Shown here: one piece after another, positions 1 through 8,890 of the stretch
How positions within the stretch are numbered: position 1 is the first letter of the stretch
Layout of the letters: each line of letters opens with the position of its first letter
Origin: Mesostigma viride
Lineage: Eukaryota > Streptophyta > Mesostigmatophyceae > Mesostigmatales > Mesostigmataceae
Direction: 5' to 3'
Length of the DNA: 64,000 bases
NCBI GenBank assembly: GCA_009746045.1
Contig: RPFO01000877.1
Location: 1 to 64,000 of the forward strand
Notes under the pieces: model-generated
The model's input: the letters and a program-made list of their open reading frames with translations, nothing else
The model's database searches: none
Told to the model about the DNA's origin: nothing
Position numbers and translations under genes: made by a program

Positions 1-616
1 CAAGGACAAGGACAAGGACAAGGACAAGGACAAGGACAAGGACAAGGACAAGGTGCTGGCACAAGGACAAGGACAAGGACAAGGACAAGGACAAGGACAA
101 GGACAAGCACAAGGACAAGGACAAGGACAAGGACAAGGACAAGGACAAGGACAAGGACAAGGACAAGGACAAGTCCTTGTGCCAGCACCTTGTCCAAGGA
201 CAAGGACAAGGACAAGGACAAGGACAAGGACAAGGACAAGGACAAGGACAAGGACAAGGACAAGGACAAGGACAAGGACAAGGACAAGGACAAGGACAAG
301 GACAAGGACAAGGACAAGGACAAGGACAAGGACAAGGACAAGGACAAGGACAAGGACAAGGACAAGGACAAGGACAAGGACAAGGACAAGGACAGGGACA
401 AGGACAAGGACAAGGACAAGGACAAGGACAAGGACAAGGACCCAGACAAGGACAAGGACAAGGACAAGGACAAGGACAAGGACAAGGACAAGGACAAGGA
501 CAAGGACAAGGACAAGGACAAGGACAAGGACAAGGACAAGGACAAGGACAAGGACATGGACAAGGACAGGGACAAGGACAAGGGCAAGGACAAGGACAAG
601 GACAAGGACAAGGATG
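1..616. repeat. (AAGGAC)n hexanucleotide repeat with an internal inversion
   Basis: Almost pure tandem AAGGAC with a handful of point variants. It opens several long frames (Lys-Asp, Gly-Gln, Arg-Thr dipeptides) that are repeat artefacts and not genes. A 23-bp non-repeat block at 46-68 recurs as its exact reverse complement at 173-195, so the array contains an inverted segment. The array continues off the left edge of the window. Confidence 0.95.
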
Positions 617-1604
617 GCGCAAGAAAATCACATCCTTGTGCGTAACACCTACCCGGACAACTGGCAGTGTGTGGTGGGTTGCTTTTCCAGTTGCTGCCGT
701 CGCGGCATCGGAACCCGATGACCCAGAAGCCCCCGATTTCCTCCACTACTTCGCCACCTTTGCTGCATCAACGCCGCGCGCCTCTTGCCCCGACGATGGT
801 GCGGGGGGAGGGGGCATTTGCTGTGCTGCCGCTGCAGCTTCCGACGGCGCGGAAGGGCCGGCGGCGGGAGGGGGCAACACCGGTTGCGGCGGAGAGCCCG
901 GCGGCGGGGGCGCCGGCGGAGGGGAAGGCGGGTGGTTGTGCGTACAAGCACGCTGTGACACGCAGACGACAAAGAAGAAATCCGCCGAATATGTTAGCAA
1001 GCGGTGCGGTGCAGCACACACATCTGACAAAGCTAATAGGTCAACCCTTAAAACCGTGTCCAACTGCCCGCTACAAAAACCGGGCAATTGTCACTTTCCA
1101 TGATAATGTCCACAAACCAACCTAATAGTTAGTTATGGTCCATTATAGGACACAAGCACACACATATATTCACCACCTTGGGGGTCATGTCATTGGTCAT
1201 ATTGCAATGTCCTATGGGTGCCAAATATAGCACCCCCTGACAGAAAGGAAGCTAGTAAAGGGCTCATGAACACTGACATCATGTGGAGGAGCAGGGACCC
1301 AGCTGCAAGCTCTAACAATAAATGCCCACTACAAATAGCGGACAGTTTGGTTGGTGACACCTGCTAGCATTACAAAGCTCAATTCTCATCCCGTAGCAAC
1401 AAAAATGTAATGTCCGCTGTAAATATCACTCAAAACGGCTAAAGGGTTAAAACGAAGTTGTAGTTGTTTTGCGGCATCAAGTTTCAAAGTACGTACTCTG
1501 ATACCCTTCGCGTTCAAGCTTGGCATCCAGTAGGATAAGATCTTGGAACCAGTAACGGTGCTTCGCTTGCTGCGGCAGATGAGGCAATCCATTGTGATCT
1601 GCGC
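617..1604. other. flanking DNA without a recognisable gene
   Basis: About 1 kb: a G+C-rich half (to about 1020) followed by A+T-rich DNA. Frames here are short, low-complexity (Gly/Ala/Pro-rich) and overlap each other on both strands; none resembles a known protein. It lies outside the inverted repeat and could be cellular DNA or the unique end of another virus terminus. Confidence 0.5.
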
Positions 1605-1866
1605 GCAAAACATACACAAACGAACAACCCTCATAGGTTGAGCAATCCACAAAATCATGCCATTACTGTAACAACATGGGCAAAGCATACACAAACGAAC
1701 AACCATCATAGATTGAGCTAGCAATCCACAACATCATGCCATTACTGTAACAACACGGGCAAAGCATACACAAACGAACAACCATCATAGATAGAGCAAT
1801 CCACAACATCATGCCATTAATGTAATAACATGGGCAAAACATACACAAACAAATAGCCATGATAGG
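1605..1866. repeat. about 3.4 copies of a 76-80-bp tandem repeat
   Basis: The core CATACACAAACGAACAACC recurs near 1607, 1686, 1766 and, diverged, 1841. Each is followed by a CATCATAG-like block, an AGCAATCCACA block and a CATGCCATTA block. Short minus-strand frames through it are repeat artefacts. It lies just outside the inverted repeat. Confidence 0.85.
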
Positions 1867-2103
1867 GCATTAAGAGAATAGCCATGATTGGGGCAATAAG
1901 AGAATTTTTTTGTTCAATTCAATTATCACAATTTATGCACACAGTCGATGCATTCATAAATGAGGCAGGTTCTTCCGAAAATTCTAGCCCGGGCCGACCC
2001 GACCCCCTGTCGGCCCTCTGTCAGCCCGCTTTTCAAAGTATGACAGCTGGCACTCTAATGCTGGCACACTGGCAGAAAAAAGTGTAGGTGTGATATAGGT
2101 ATC

Positions 2104-2865
2104 ATGCCAGTAAAACGAATGTTCCCGGCTGGCGACCCGCCTGGCCGTCATCACGTGATCAACCAGTTGCAATGGCTCCCCCGAGACAACCGCAACCCGT
2201 ACGAGCGCCGGCTCGAAGCCATGCGCAGGGATATGCGCATCGTTGAACGGCAAAGAGCAATCGAGGCCGAAATGGCCGCCCAGGCCCAGGCCCAGGCCAT
2301 AGCCCAAGCAGCGGCCGACCAGCTGCAGTGGGTGGTGGAGGTGCACGAGCAGCAACAACACCGCGCGCGACGACGTGTACGGCGAAAGTGTTCAGCGACC
2401 ACGTCCAGTGGAAGCAGATGCAGCAGGGGGGTCGCGGGGGCGCGTTTTAGCACTCGCTTGCAACACGCCGGGCGCGCCAAGAAGCGCAAAACGAACTTGA
2501 TTCGCCCACGCAAGCACAGGATGCGCGCAGATGACGTTGCGGATGACGCGGCATTCCTTGACATGCTTGCCCGCTTGCCAACACCCCCTACGCAGCCACC
2601 TACGCAGCCACCTACGCAGCCACCTACGCAGCCACCTACGCAGGAAGAGATTGAGAGAGATATGGAATGGCTGGCCAGACTGCCAGCCCCCCCGACCACC
2701 ACGCGCCGTACCAGGAGAGGCTGGCGGGAAGCATACCTTGAGCGTATGCTGGCCCGCGCACGCCACGGACCGCCCGAAGAGAACTTTCTAGCGCGCAGGG
2801 CCTATCTTGACACTTTTCGACGCCCACCACTCGGACTTGGCGAACAAAGGCATGCGGGGGGGTGA
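2104..2865 (+). CDS. Pro-Thr repeat protein with partial zinc motif (left-arm copy)
   Basis: Unrecognised 253-aa basic protein. It has a Gln/Ala-rich helical stretch (about residues 50-95), then Cys-x9-Cys of the type seen in the window's C-C-C-H family but without the third Cys, then tandem Pro-Pro-Thr-Gln units (about 160-180). LARLPxPP motifs link it to the gene at 21042-22010, which carries five LARLPNPP-type repeats. In this arm a run of 7 C near 2690 keeps the reading frame open into a charged C-terminus; the other arm has 6 C and shifts frame. The start ATG at 2104 is the first in frame. The function is unknown. Confidence 0.6.
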   Translation: MPVKRMFPAGDPPGRHHVINQLQWLPRDNRNPYERRLEAMRRDMRIVERQRAIEAEMAAQAQAQAIAQAAADQLQWVVEVHEQQQHRARRRVRRKCSATTSSGSRCSRGVAGARFSTRLQHAGRAKKRKTNLIRPRKHRMRADDVADDAAFLDMLARLPTPPTQPPTQPPTQPPTQPPTQEEIERDMEWLARLPAPPTTTRRTRRGWREAYLERMLARARHGPPEENFLARRAYLDTFRRPPLGLGEQRHAGG

Positions 2866-2874
2866 GTACAGGGA

Positions 2875-3297
2875 ATGAGCGAGCCCGTGACCCTGGCAAT
2901 TTTGTCCCTCGCGATATATATAGACGATGGAAGAGGGCACGTCCCCACCCGGGTCCACGCACGTACCGCGCCGAAAAATGAAGGCGGACGGCACGTACTA
3001 CACCCCCCGCCCCCGCCACCTCCTCCCGGCCCGGTGCTTCGGGCACTCAAGTACATCGTGCAGTCCCCGCTGGGGGCCCCACTCCGGTTTCTGGTGACGT
3101 ACGGGGTAGAGGGAGACGGGTTTGTAAGGGCCTACGAGGGGATGTTCAGACTGACCCTGTTGATGGCCGTAATCCTCGCGTACTTCGTGTATTTCCTGGT
3201 CAAGATGTGGCGTCGCCCCGTCAAGCTGGACTTCACCCCGGCCGTGGCGGCCGTAAAGAGGCTCCCCACTCCAAGCAGCGGGCCGACAGTGGGCTGA
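2875..3297 (+). CDS. small membrane protein with Pro tract (left-arm copy)
   Basis: 140 aa in the open frame. It has a Pro-rich tract (about residues 43-53) and one strong membrane segment (about 93-113: LTLLMAVILAYFVYFLV), followed by a basic cytoplasmic-type tail. A TATA-like sequence (GATATATATAG) at about 2915 lies inside the nominal N-terminus and is followed by an ATG at 2928 in another frame. The true start may therefore be 2928, with a frame change in the C-rich run near 3005. No family was recognised. Possibly a virion membrane protein, inferred only from the membrane segment and its place beside the next gene. Confidence 0.5.
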   Translation: MSEPVTLAILSLAIYIDDGRGHVPTRVHARTAPKNEGGRHVLHPPPPPPPPGPVLRALKYIVQSPLGAPLRFLVTYGVEGDGFVRAYEGMFRLTLLMAVILAYFVYFLVKMWRRPVKLDFTPAVAAVKRLPTPSSGPTVG

Positions 3298-3328
3298 GTA
3301 ATTATCCATCGCAGTATTATCCATCTCC

Positions 3329-3803
3329 ATGTTCATGCTATTGCTCGTGATCATCCTGCTGTTCGTGATCTTCATGATGCGTAACATGCCCGAACCCGCT
3401 ACCCCCCCTCGGACCCCGGTGCAGCCGCCGTGGCGTACGAGGCCACCCCCAACCCGGAGCCGGACAGCACGGCCGCGGCCCCCGCGAACACGGTAGACCC
3501 CGCGCGCCCGAGGAGAAGGCCGAGCGCGTGCGCTTCAAGGACGCGATACCCGGAATGGCCACCAACGTGCAGGCGATGATCGTGGACAGCGTGAACCCCG
3601 TGTCCATGTTGGGCGGCCTCATGAGCGGGTTCGGCATGATTCCCAACAAGGCGGCCGACAAGGTCAGCAAGGCGGGCGCCAAGATCACCAAGGCCGTGGT
3701 GGGGCACACCCCGGGCGGTGCGCTGATGCAGGCGTTCAAGGAGAAGAAGAGCGCGCGGTGCAAGGCCAAGAAGTTCTTCAGCTGGGGGTTCGCCAAGTGC
3801 TAG
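3329..3803 (+). CDS. N-anchored membrane protein with basic C-terminus (left-arm copy, frameshifted)
   Basis: Composite of three frames. From ATG 3329 comes a hydrophobic anchor (about residues 3-17, MLLLVIILLFVIFMM). After the C7 run near 3402 the frame must change by one to reach an acidic/Pro linker. After a C4 run near 3500 (C5 in the other arm) it changes again to the frame ending at TAG 3803. The C-terminal part is Gly/Ala-rich, with a hydrophobic middle (SMLGGLMSGFGMIP) and a basic Lys/Arg tail ending GFAKC. No family was recognised. Confidence 0.5.
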
Positions 3804-3835
3804 TGCGCCGAGGGGCGGGAACGCCGGGAGAGCTT

Positions 3836-4375
3836 GGATGTTCTTCTCCCCCCCGTTTTTGAGAAGCCTATCCACGATCTCGCTCGAGACGGGATTCTCA
3901 CCTCCCGCCAGTTTTTTTGGCAAGGAGAAGCCTATCCAACAACATTGCTCGATAATGCCCGGAGAGGGCGTCTTAAATTTGTTCGACGGTCGAGCAGGGT
4001 TTAAGAGGGGGGAATTTGGATAGTCTTCTTTTGGTAGTCTTCTTTTTGGAGAGAAAAAAAAAGTATTTTATGGCGTAAGGAATTTTTTTTGGGGGGGGGT
4101 ATAGGCTATAGGGTATAGGCCTGGGGGGAATAATAGTTGCGGCCGGGCCCGAAAAAGAAGACTATCCAAGAGAAGCCTATCCACGAACATTGCCCGAGAA
4201 CTGCGGGAGAGGGTGTCTTAAATTTACTCGCCCCCCACCAGGGGTTGTCAGGGGTCGAGTTTGGATAGTCTTCTATTTTTTTTCCTGGTGACGGATGGAT
4301 GGGCCGGGGTTGGCAGGGGTTGTATTGGATAGGCTTCTCTTTTTTGGGTCGGAGAAGGCTATCCAAGGCGGGGCC
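3836..4375. repeat. cluster of GGATAGNCTTCT motifs (mirrored at about 5688-6227)
   Basis: Non-coding stretch holding about ten copies of a GGATAG-(T/G)-CTTCT motif in both orientations (AGAAGxCTATCC): near 3862, 3925, 4018, 4032, 4155, 4170, 4263, 4327 and 4354. A-runs and T-runs and the shared phrase 'cttaaattt' separate them. The same block is present in inverted form in the right arm and, diverged, at 8266-8830. Could be a regulatory, terminator or replication element; the sequence does not decide. Confidence 0.75.
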
Positions 4376-4399
4376 GTGTTGAGAGCCCCCGAAAAAAAA

Positions 4400-4553
4400 A
4401 TGTCCGCAGTGGTTAATGGATGCGGCCGCCACCCCCCCGTGGGCCGGCCTGCAGTGGTGGACGCCCCCCGCCAAGTGGGTGATGCGCGACGGGAAGATCG
4501 TGCTTGCCACCCCGGTCGATGTGGCCGCTGACGTGAGCAAAGACGAGCGATGA
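4400..4553 (+). CDS. small Trp-rich ORF, left-arm copy (frameshifted)
   Basis: Same start as the right-arm ORF at 5662, but a run of 7 C near 4435 (6 in the other arm) shifts the frame and ends it at 4531 with an Arg-rich tail. Which arm is correct cannot be told from the sequence. See the right-arm copy. Confidence 0.3.
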
Positions 4554-4629
4554 CGTCAGCAAGTATACAGCACACCTACGTCCCGGCACACCCCGCCCCG
4601 GGGTTGTGGAGGGGTGGCGCTGCGCCTCC

Positions 4630-5433
4630 CCGAACAGTGGTGGTGACAGATGCCAGCAAAGATACCGTAAGATTCCAAACGACATCCCGCGCGCTCCGCG
4701 CCGCCGATGATGGTGACAGGGCAGCGAAGAGGCATGCGGCGTGCCACGTGTCCGATTTCTATTGGCTAAATGCAAAAAAGCCCCCATCACACACCGATTC
4801 GGGTGGTGACAGGGGCCAGTGGGTGACAGACGCCAGCATAAGTGTCAATCTTTGAAAATGATCACACGCCGAGCGGTGGTTACCAGGGGAGGTGTCAGAG
4901 TTTGGCAGCATAAGGGCAAAAAAAATATCTAAAGTGACAGTATATAAGTACCTTCCAACAGGAAGAGCCCGGACTTTGACACCGGGTGTTTGACAGGGAC
5001 CCCCTGGCTCCTCCCCGCCCGGATTCAGTGGCCACTGAATCCGGGCGGGGAGGAGCCAGGGGGTCCCTGTCAAACACCCGGTGTCAAAGTCCGGGCTCTT
5101 CCTGTTGGAAGGTACTTATATACTGTCACTTTAGATATTTTTTTTGCCCTTATGCTGCCAAACTCTGACACCTCCCCTGGTAACCACCGCTCGGCGTGTG
5201 ATCATTTTCAAAGATTGACACTTATGCTGGCGTCTGTCACCCACTGGCCCCTGTCACCACCCGAATCGGTGTGTGATGGGGGCTTTTTTGCATTTAGCCA
5301 ATAGAAATCGGACACGTGGCACGCCGCATGCCTCTTCGCTGCCCTGTCACCATCATCGGCGGCGCGGAGCGCGCGGGATGTCGTTTGGAATCTTACGGTA
5401 TCTTTGCTGGCATCTGTCACCACCACTGTTCGG
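4630..5433. repeat. GTGACAG iterated motifs around the palindrome centre
   Basis: Left of centre, TGACAG or its variant TGTCAG occurs near 4644, 4703, 4806, 4825, 4893, 4936 and 4991, often followed within a few bases by GCCAGC or GGCAGC. The mirror set lies in the right arm. Related TGACAGCTGGC sequence recurs at the outer arm edge (about 2041). Short frames across this region are mirrored artefacts. Iterated motifs flanking a zero-spacer palindrome suggest a replication or telomere-resolution site; this is inference. Confidence 0.55.
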
Positions 5434-5509
5434 GGAGGCGCAGCGCCACCCCTCCACAACCCCGGGGCGGGGTGTGCCGGGACGTAGGTGTGCTGTATAC
5501 TTGCTGACG

Positions 5510-5662
5510 TCATCGCTCGTCTTTGCTCACGTCAGCGGCCACATCGACCGGGGTGGCAAGCACGATCTTCCCGTCGCGCATCACCCACTTGGCGGGGGGC
5601 GTCCACCACTGCAGGCCGGCCCACGGGGGGTGGCGGCCGCATCCATTAACCACTGCGGACAT
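5510..5662 (-). CDS. small Trp-rich ORF, right-arm copy
   Basis: 50-aa frame starting at ATG 5662 after an A-rich run, with a Trp/Pro-rich middle (WAGLQWWTPPAKWVMRDGK) and an acidic/basic end. Its composition is more protein-like than the alternative frame in the left arm. It lies about 480 bp from the centre of the inverted repeat. No family was recognised. Confidence 0.35.
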   Translation of the reverse strand: MSAVVNGCGRHPPWAGLQWWTPPAKWVMRDGKIVLATPVDVAADVSKDER

Positions 5663-6259
5663 TTTTTTTTCGGGGGCTCTCAACACGGCCCCGCCTTGGA
5701 TAGCCTTCTCCGACCCAAAAAAGAGAAGCCTATCCAATACAACCCCTGCCAACCCCGGCCCATCCATCCGTCACCAGGAAAAAAAATAGAAGACTATCCA
5801 AACTCGACCCCTGACAACCCCTGGTGGGGGGCGAGTAAATTTAAGACACCCTCTCCCGCAGTTCTCGGGCAATGTTCGTGGATAGGCTTCTCTTGGATAG
5901 TCTTCTTTTTCGGGCCCGGCCGCAACTATTATTCCCCCCAGGCCTATACCCTATAGCCTATACCCCCCCCCAAAAAAAATTCCTTACGCCATAAAATACT
6001 TTTTTTTTCTCTCCAAAAAGAAGACTACCAAAAGAAGACTATCCAAATTCCCCCCTCTTAAACCCTGCTCGACCGTCGAACAAATTTAAGACGCCCTCTC
6101 CGGGCATTATCGAGCAATGTTGTTGGATAGGCTTCTCCTTGCCAAAAAAACTGGCGGGAGGTGAGAATCCCGTCTCGAGCGAGATCGTGGATAGGCTTCT
6201 CAAAAACGGGGGGGAGAAGAACATCCAAGCTCTCCCGGCGTTCCCGCCCCTCGGCGCCA

Positions 6260-6735
6260 CTAGCACTTGGCGAACCCCCAGCTGAAGAACTTCTTGGCCT
6301 TGCACCGCGCGCTCTTCTTCTCCTTGAACGCCTGCATCAGCGCACCGCCCGGGGTGTGCCCCACCACGGCCTTGGTGATCTTGGCGCCCGCCTTGCTGAC
6401 CTTGTCGGCCGCCTTGTTGGGAATCATGCCGAACCCGCTCATGAGGCCGCCCAACATGGACACGGGGTTCACGCTGTCCACGATCATCGCCTGCACGTTG
6501 GTGGCCATTCCGGGTATCGCGTCCTTGAAGCGCACGCGCTCGGCCTTCTCCTCGGGCGCGCGGGGGTCTACCGTGTTCGCGGGGGCCGCGGCCGTGCTGT
6601 CCGGCTCCGGGTTGGGGGTGGCCTCGTACGCCACGGCGGCTGCACCGGGGTCCGAGGGGGGGTAGCGGGTTCGGGCATGTTACGCATCATGAAGATCACG
6701 AACAGCAGGATGATCACGAGCAATAGCATGAACAT
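6260..6735 (-). CDS. N-anchored membrane protein with basic C-terminus (right-arm copy)
   Basis: Mirror copy of 3329-3803. Here the C5 run near 6567 is in register, giving an intact 124-aa C-terminal frame from MAYEATPNPEP to the terminal GFAKC. The N-terminal hydrophobic anchor is still one base out of frame at the C/G7 run near 6660. This copy shows the intended reading of the second half. Confidence 0.55.
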
Positions 6736-6766
6736 GGAGATGGATAATACTGCGATGGATAATTAC

Positions 6767-7189
6767 TCAGCCCACTGTCGGCCCGCTGCTTGGAGTGGGG
6801 AGCCTCTTTACGGCCGCCACGGCCGGGGTGAAGTCCAGCTTGACGGGGCGACGCCACATCTTGACCAGGAAATACACGAAGTACGCGAGGATTACGGCCA
6901 TCAACAGGGTCAGTCTGAACATCCCCTCGTAGGCCCTTACAAACCCGTCTCCCTCTACCCCGTACGTCACCAGAAACCGGAGTGGGGCCCCCAGCGGGGA
7001 CTGCACGATGTACTTGAGTGCCCGAAGCACCGGGCCGGGAGGAGGTGGCGGGGGCGGGGGGTGTAGTACGTGCCGTCCGCCTTCATTTTTCGGCGCGGTA
7101 CGTGCGTGGACCCGGGTGGGGACGTGCCCTCTTCCATCGTCTATATATATCGCGAGGGACAAAATTGCCAGGGTCACGGGCTCGCTCAT
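6767..7189 (-). CDS. small membrane protein with Pro tract (right-arm copy)
   Basis: Mirror copy of 2875-3297 with the same 140-aa frame and the same membrane segment. It lies between the copies of the Pro-Thr repeat gene and the anchored Lys-rich gene, in the same order as on the left. Confidence 0.5.
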   Translation of the reverse strand: MSEPVTLAILSLAIYIDDGRGHVPTRVHARTAPKNEGGRHVLHPPPPPPPPGPVLRALKYIVQSPLGAPLRFLVTYGVEGDGFVRAYEGMFRLTLLMAVILAYFVYFLVKMWRRPVKLDFTPAVAAVKRLPTPSSGPTVG

Positions 7190-7198
7190 TCCCTGTAC

Positions 7199-7959
7199 TC
7201 ACCCCCCCGCATGCCTTTGTTCGCCAAGTCCGAGTGGTGGGCGTCGAAAAGTGTCAAGATAGGCCCTGCGCGCTAGAAAGTTCTCTTCGGGCGGTCCGTG
7301 GCGTGCGCGGGCCAGCATACGCTCAAGGTATGCTTCCCGCCAGCCTCTCCTGGTACGGCGCGTGGTGGTCGGGGGGCTGGCAGTCTGGCCAGCCATTCCA
7401 TATCTCTCTCAATCTCTTCCTGCGTAGGTGGCTGCGTAGGTGGCTGCGTAGGTGGCTGCGTAGGTGGCTGCGTAGGGGGTGTTGGCAAGCGGGCAAGCAT
7501 GTCAAGGAATGCCGCGTCATCCGCAACGTCATCTGCGCGCATCCTGTGCTTGCGTGGGCGAATCAAGTTCGTTTTGCGCTTCTTGGCGCGCCCGGCGTGT
7601 TGCAAGCGAGTGCTAAAACGCGCCCCCGCGACCCCCCTGCTGCATCTGCTTCCACTGGACGTGGTCGCTGAACACTTTCGCCGTACACGTCGTCGCGCGC
7701 GGTGTTGTTGCTGCTCGTGCACCTCCACCACCCACTGCAGCTGGTCGGCCGCTGCTTGGGCTATGGCCTGGGCCTGGGCCTGGGCGGCCATTTCGGCCTC
7801 GATTGCTCTTTGCCGTTCAACGATGCGCATATCCCTGCGCATGGCTTCGAGCCGGCGCTCGTACGGGTTGCGGTTGTCTCGGGGGAGCCATTGCAACTGG
7901 TTGATCACGTGATGACGGCCAGGCGGGTCGCCAGCCGGGAACATTCGTTTTACTGGCAT
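7199..7959 (-). CDS. Pro-Thr repeat protein (right-arm copy, frameshifted)
   Basis: Mirror copy of the gene at 2104-2865. The reading frame is identical for about 200 residues; then a C/G run near 7373 is one base shorter and the literal frame ends at 7273 with an unrelated tail. The left-arm C-terminus fits better because its LARLPAPP-then-Arg-rich order resembles the relative at 21042-22010. The shift is therefore probably a run-length error. Confidence 0.55.
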
Positions 7960-8079
7960 GATACCTATATCACACCTACACTTTTTTCTGCCAGTGTGCC
8001 AGCATTAGAGTGCCAGCTGTCATACTTTGAAAAGCGGGCTGACAGAGGGCCGACAGGGGGTCGGGTCGGCCCGGGCTAG

Positions 8080-8890
8080 TCTAAGTGCGAACCACGCCTT
8101 TCAGGCGGTCGCGGCACCTCCACAACCCTTGCTAGGCTTCGCGAGGGCTACCCCTCGTTCGTGCGCGTGCTTTGAGCGTCGTTAGCTGCGTTCGTGGCAG
8201 TTCGTGGCGGGCGTGGCGGGTCGTGGCAGGTCGTGGCAGGTCGGGTGTCGGCAGAGGCTGGAGAGGTTGGATGTTCTTCTCTCCGTGTTTTTGGAGAAGT
8301 CTATCCGTGACGATCTTGGTCGAGAGAGGTTTCTCGTCGCGTGCCGTTTTTTTTGTCGACGAGAAGGCTATCCACGACCGATGGTCGAGAATGTCGGGAG
8401 GGGGCGTCTTAAATTTGTTCGATGGTCGGGCGGGGTTTAAGAGGGGGGGAGTTTGGATAGTCTTCTTTTGGTAGTCTTCTTTTTGGATAGAAAAAAAAAG
8501 TATTTTATGGCGTAAGGAAATTTTTCAGGGGGGGTATAGGGTATAGGGTGTAGGGTATAGGTGGAGTAATAGTTTGGCCGGGGGGGTAAAAAGAAGGCTA
8601 TCCAAGAGAAGGCTATCCACGACCGACGGGCGAGAATGTCGGGAGGGGTCGTCTTAAATTTGTTCGGTGGTCGAGCGGGGTTTGAGAGGGGGTGAGTTTG
8701 GATAGTCTTCTCTTTTTTTTCCTGGTGACGGATGCGTGGGCCGGTGTTGGCGGGGGTTTTGTTGGATAGTCTTCTCTTTTTTGGTCGGTAGAAGGCTATC
8801 CAAAGCGGGGCCGTGTTGAGAGCGTTCGAGCGTTGCTGTGCGCGCGCGTTTTAAAATAATGTGCGCTTTTTTGTATACGTGTTTCGCGCG
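8080..8890. other. non-coding; diverged third copy of the GGATAG block (8266-8830)
   Basis: 8080-8265 is G-rich, with a short GTCGTGGCAG direct repeat near 8220. From 8266 to about 8830 the sequence follows the left-arm block 3836-4375 in the same order and orientation (GGATGTTCTTCTC, AGAAG-CTATCC, CTTAAATTTGTTCG, GGATAGTCTTCTTTT) but with many substitutions. It is thus inverted relative to the adjacent right arm. No credible gene. Confidence 0.7.

Larger units (their letters stand above)
1984..5031 (+). repeat. left arm of a 3,048-bp-arm inverted repeat
   Basis: Positions p and about 10063-p are complementary from 1984/8079 to the centre between 5031 and 5032, with no spacer (centre ATTCAGTGGCCACTGAAT). 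Homology stops sharply at CTAGCCCGGG: the flanking bases 1983 and 8080 no longer pair. Differences I found between arms are one-base length changes in C runs, e.g. 7 versus 6 C near 2690/7373, 4 versus 5 near 3500/6567 and 7 versus 6 near 4435/5627. The form matches a terminal inverted repeat junction such as a hairpin-telomere concatemer. Confidence 0.95.
5032..8079 (-). repeat. right arm of the inverted repeat
   Basis: Reverse complement of 1984-5031 apart from one-base homopolymer differences. It carries minus-strand copies of every gene in the left arm. Beyond 8079 the sequence is unique until a diverged copy of one arm segment begins near 8266. Confidence 0.95.

Noticed and set aside
53-1103. 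Long Gln-Gly, Lys-Asp and Arg-Thr dipeptide ORFs
   Set aside because: They are the three frames of the AAGGAC repeat; open in every frame because the unit is six bases.
4759-5304. 104-aa mirrored ORFs reading out from the palindrome centre
   Set aside because: They cross the centre or the GTGACAG motifs, have no protein-like features, and appear twice only because of the inverted repeat.
1984-8079. Inverted repeat as a pure fold-back read artefact
   Set aside because: Not fully excluded, but a fold-back would not be followed by different sequence on the two sides at exactly matching positions.
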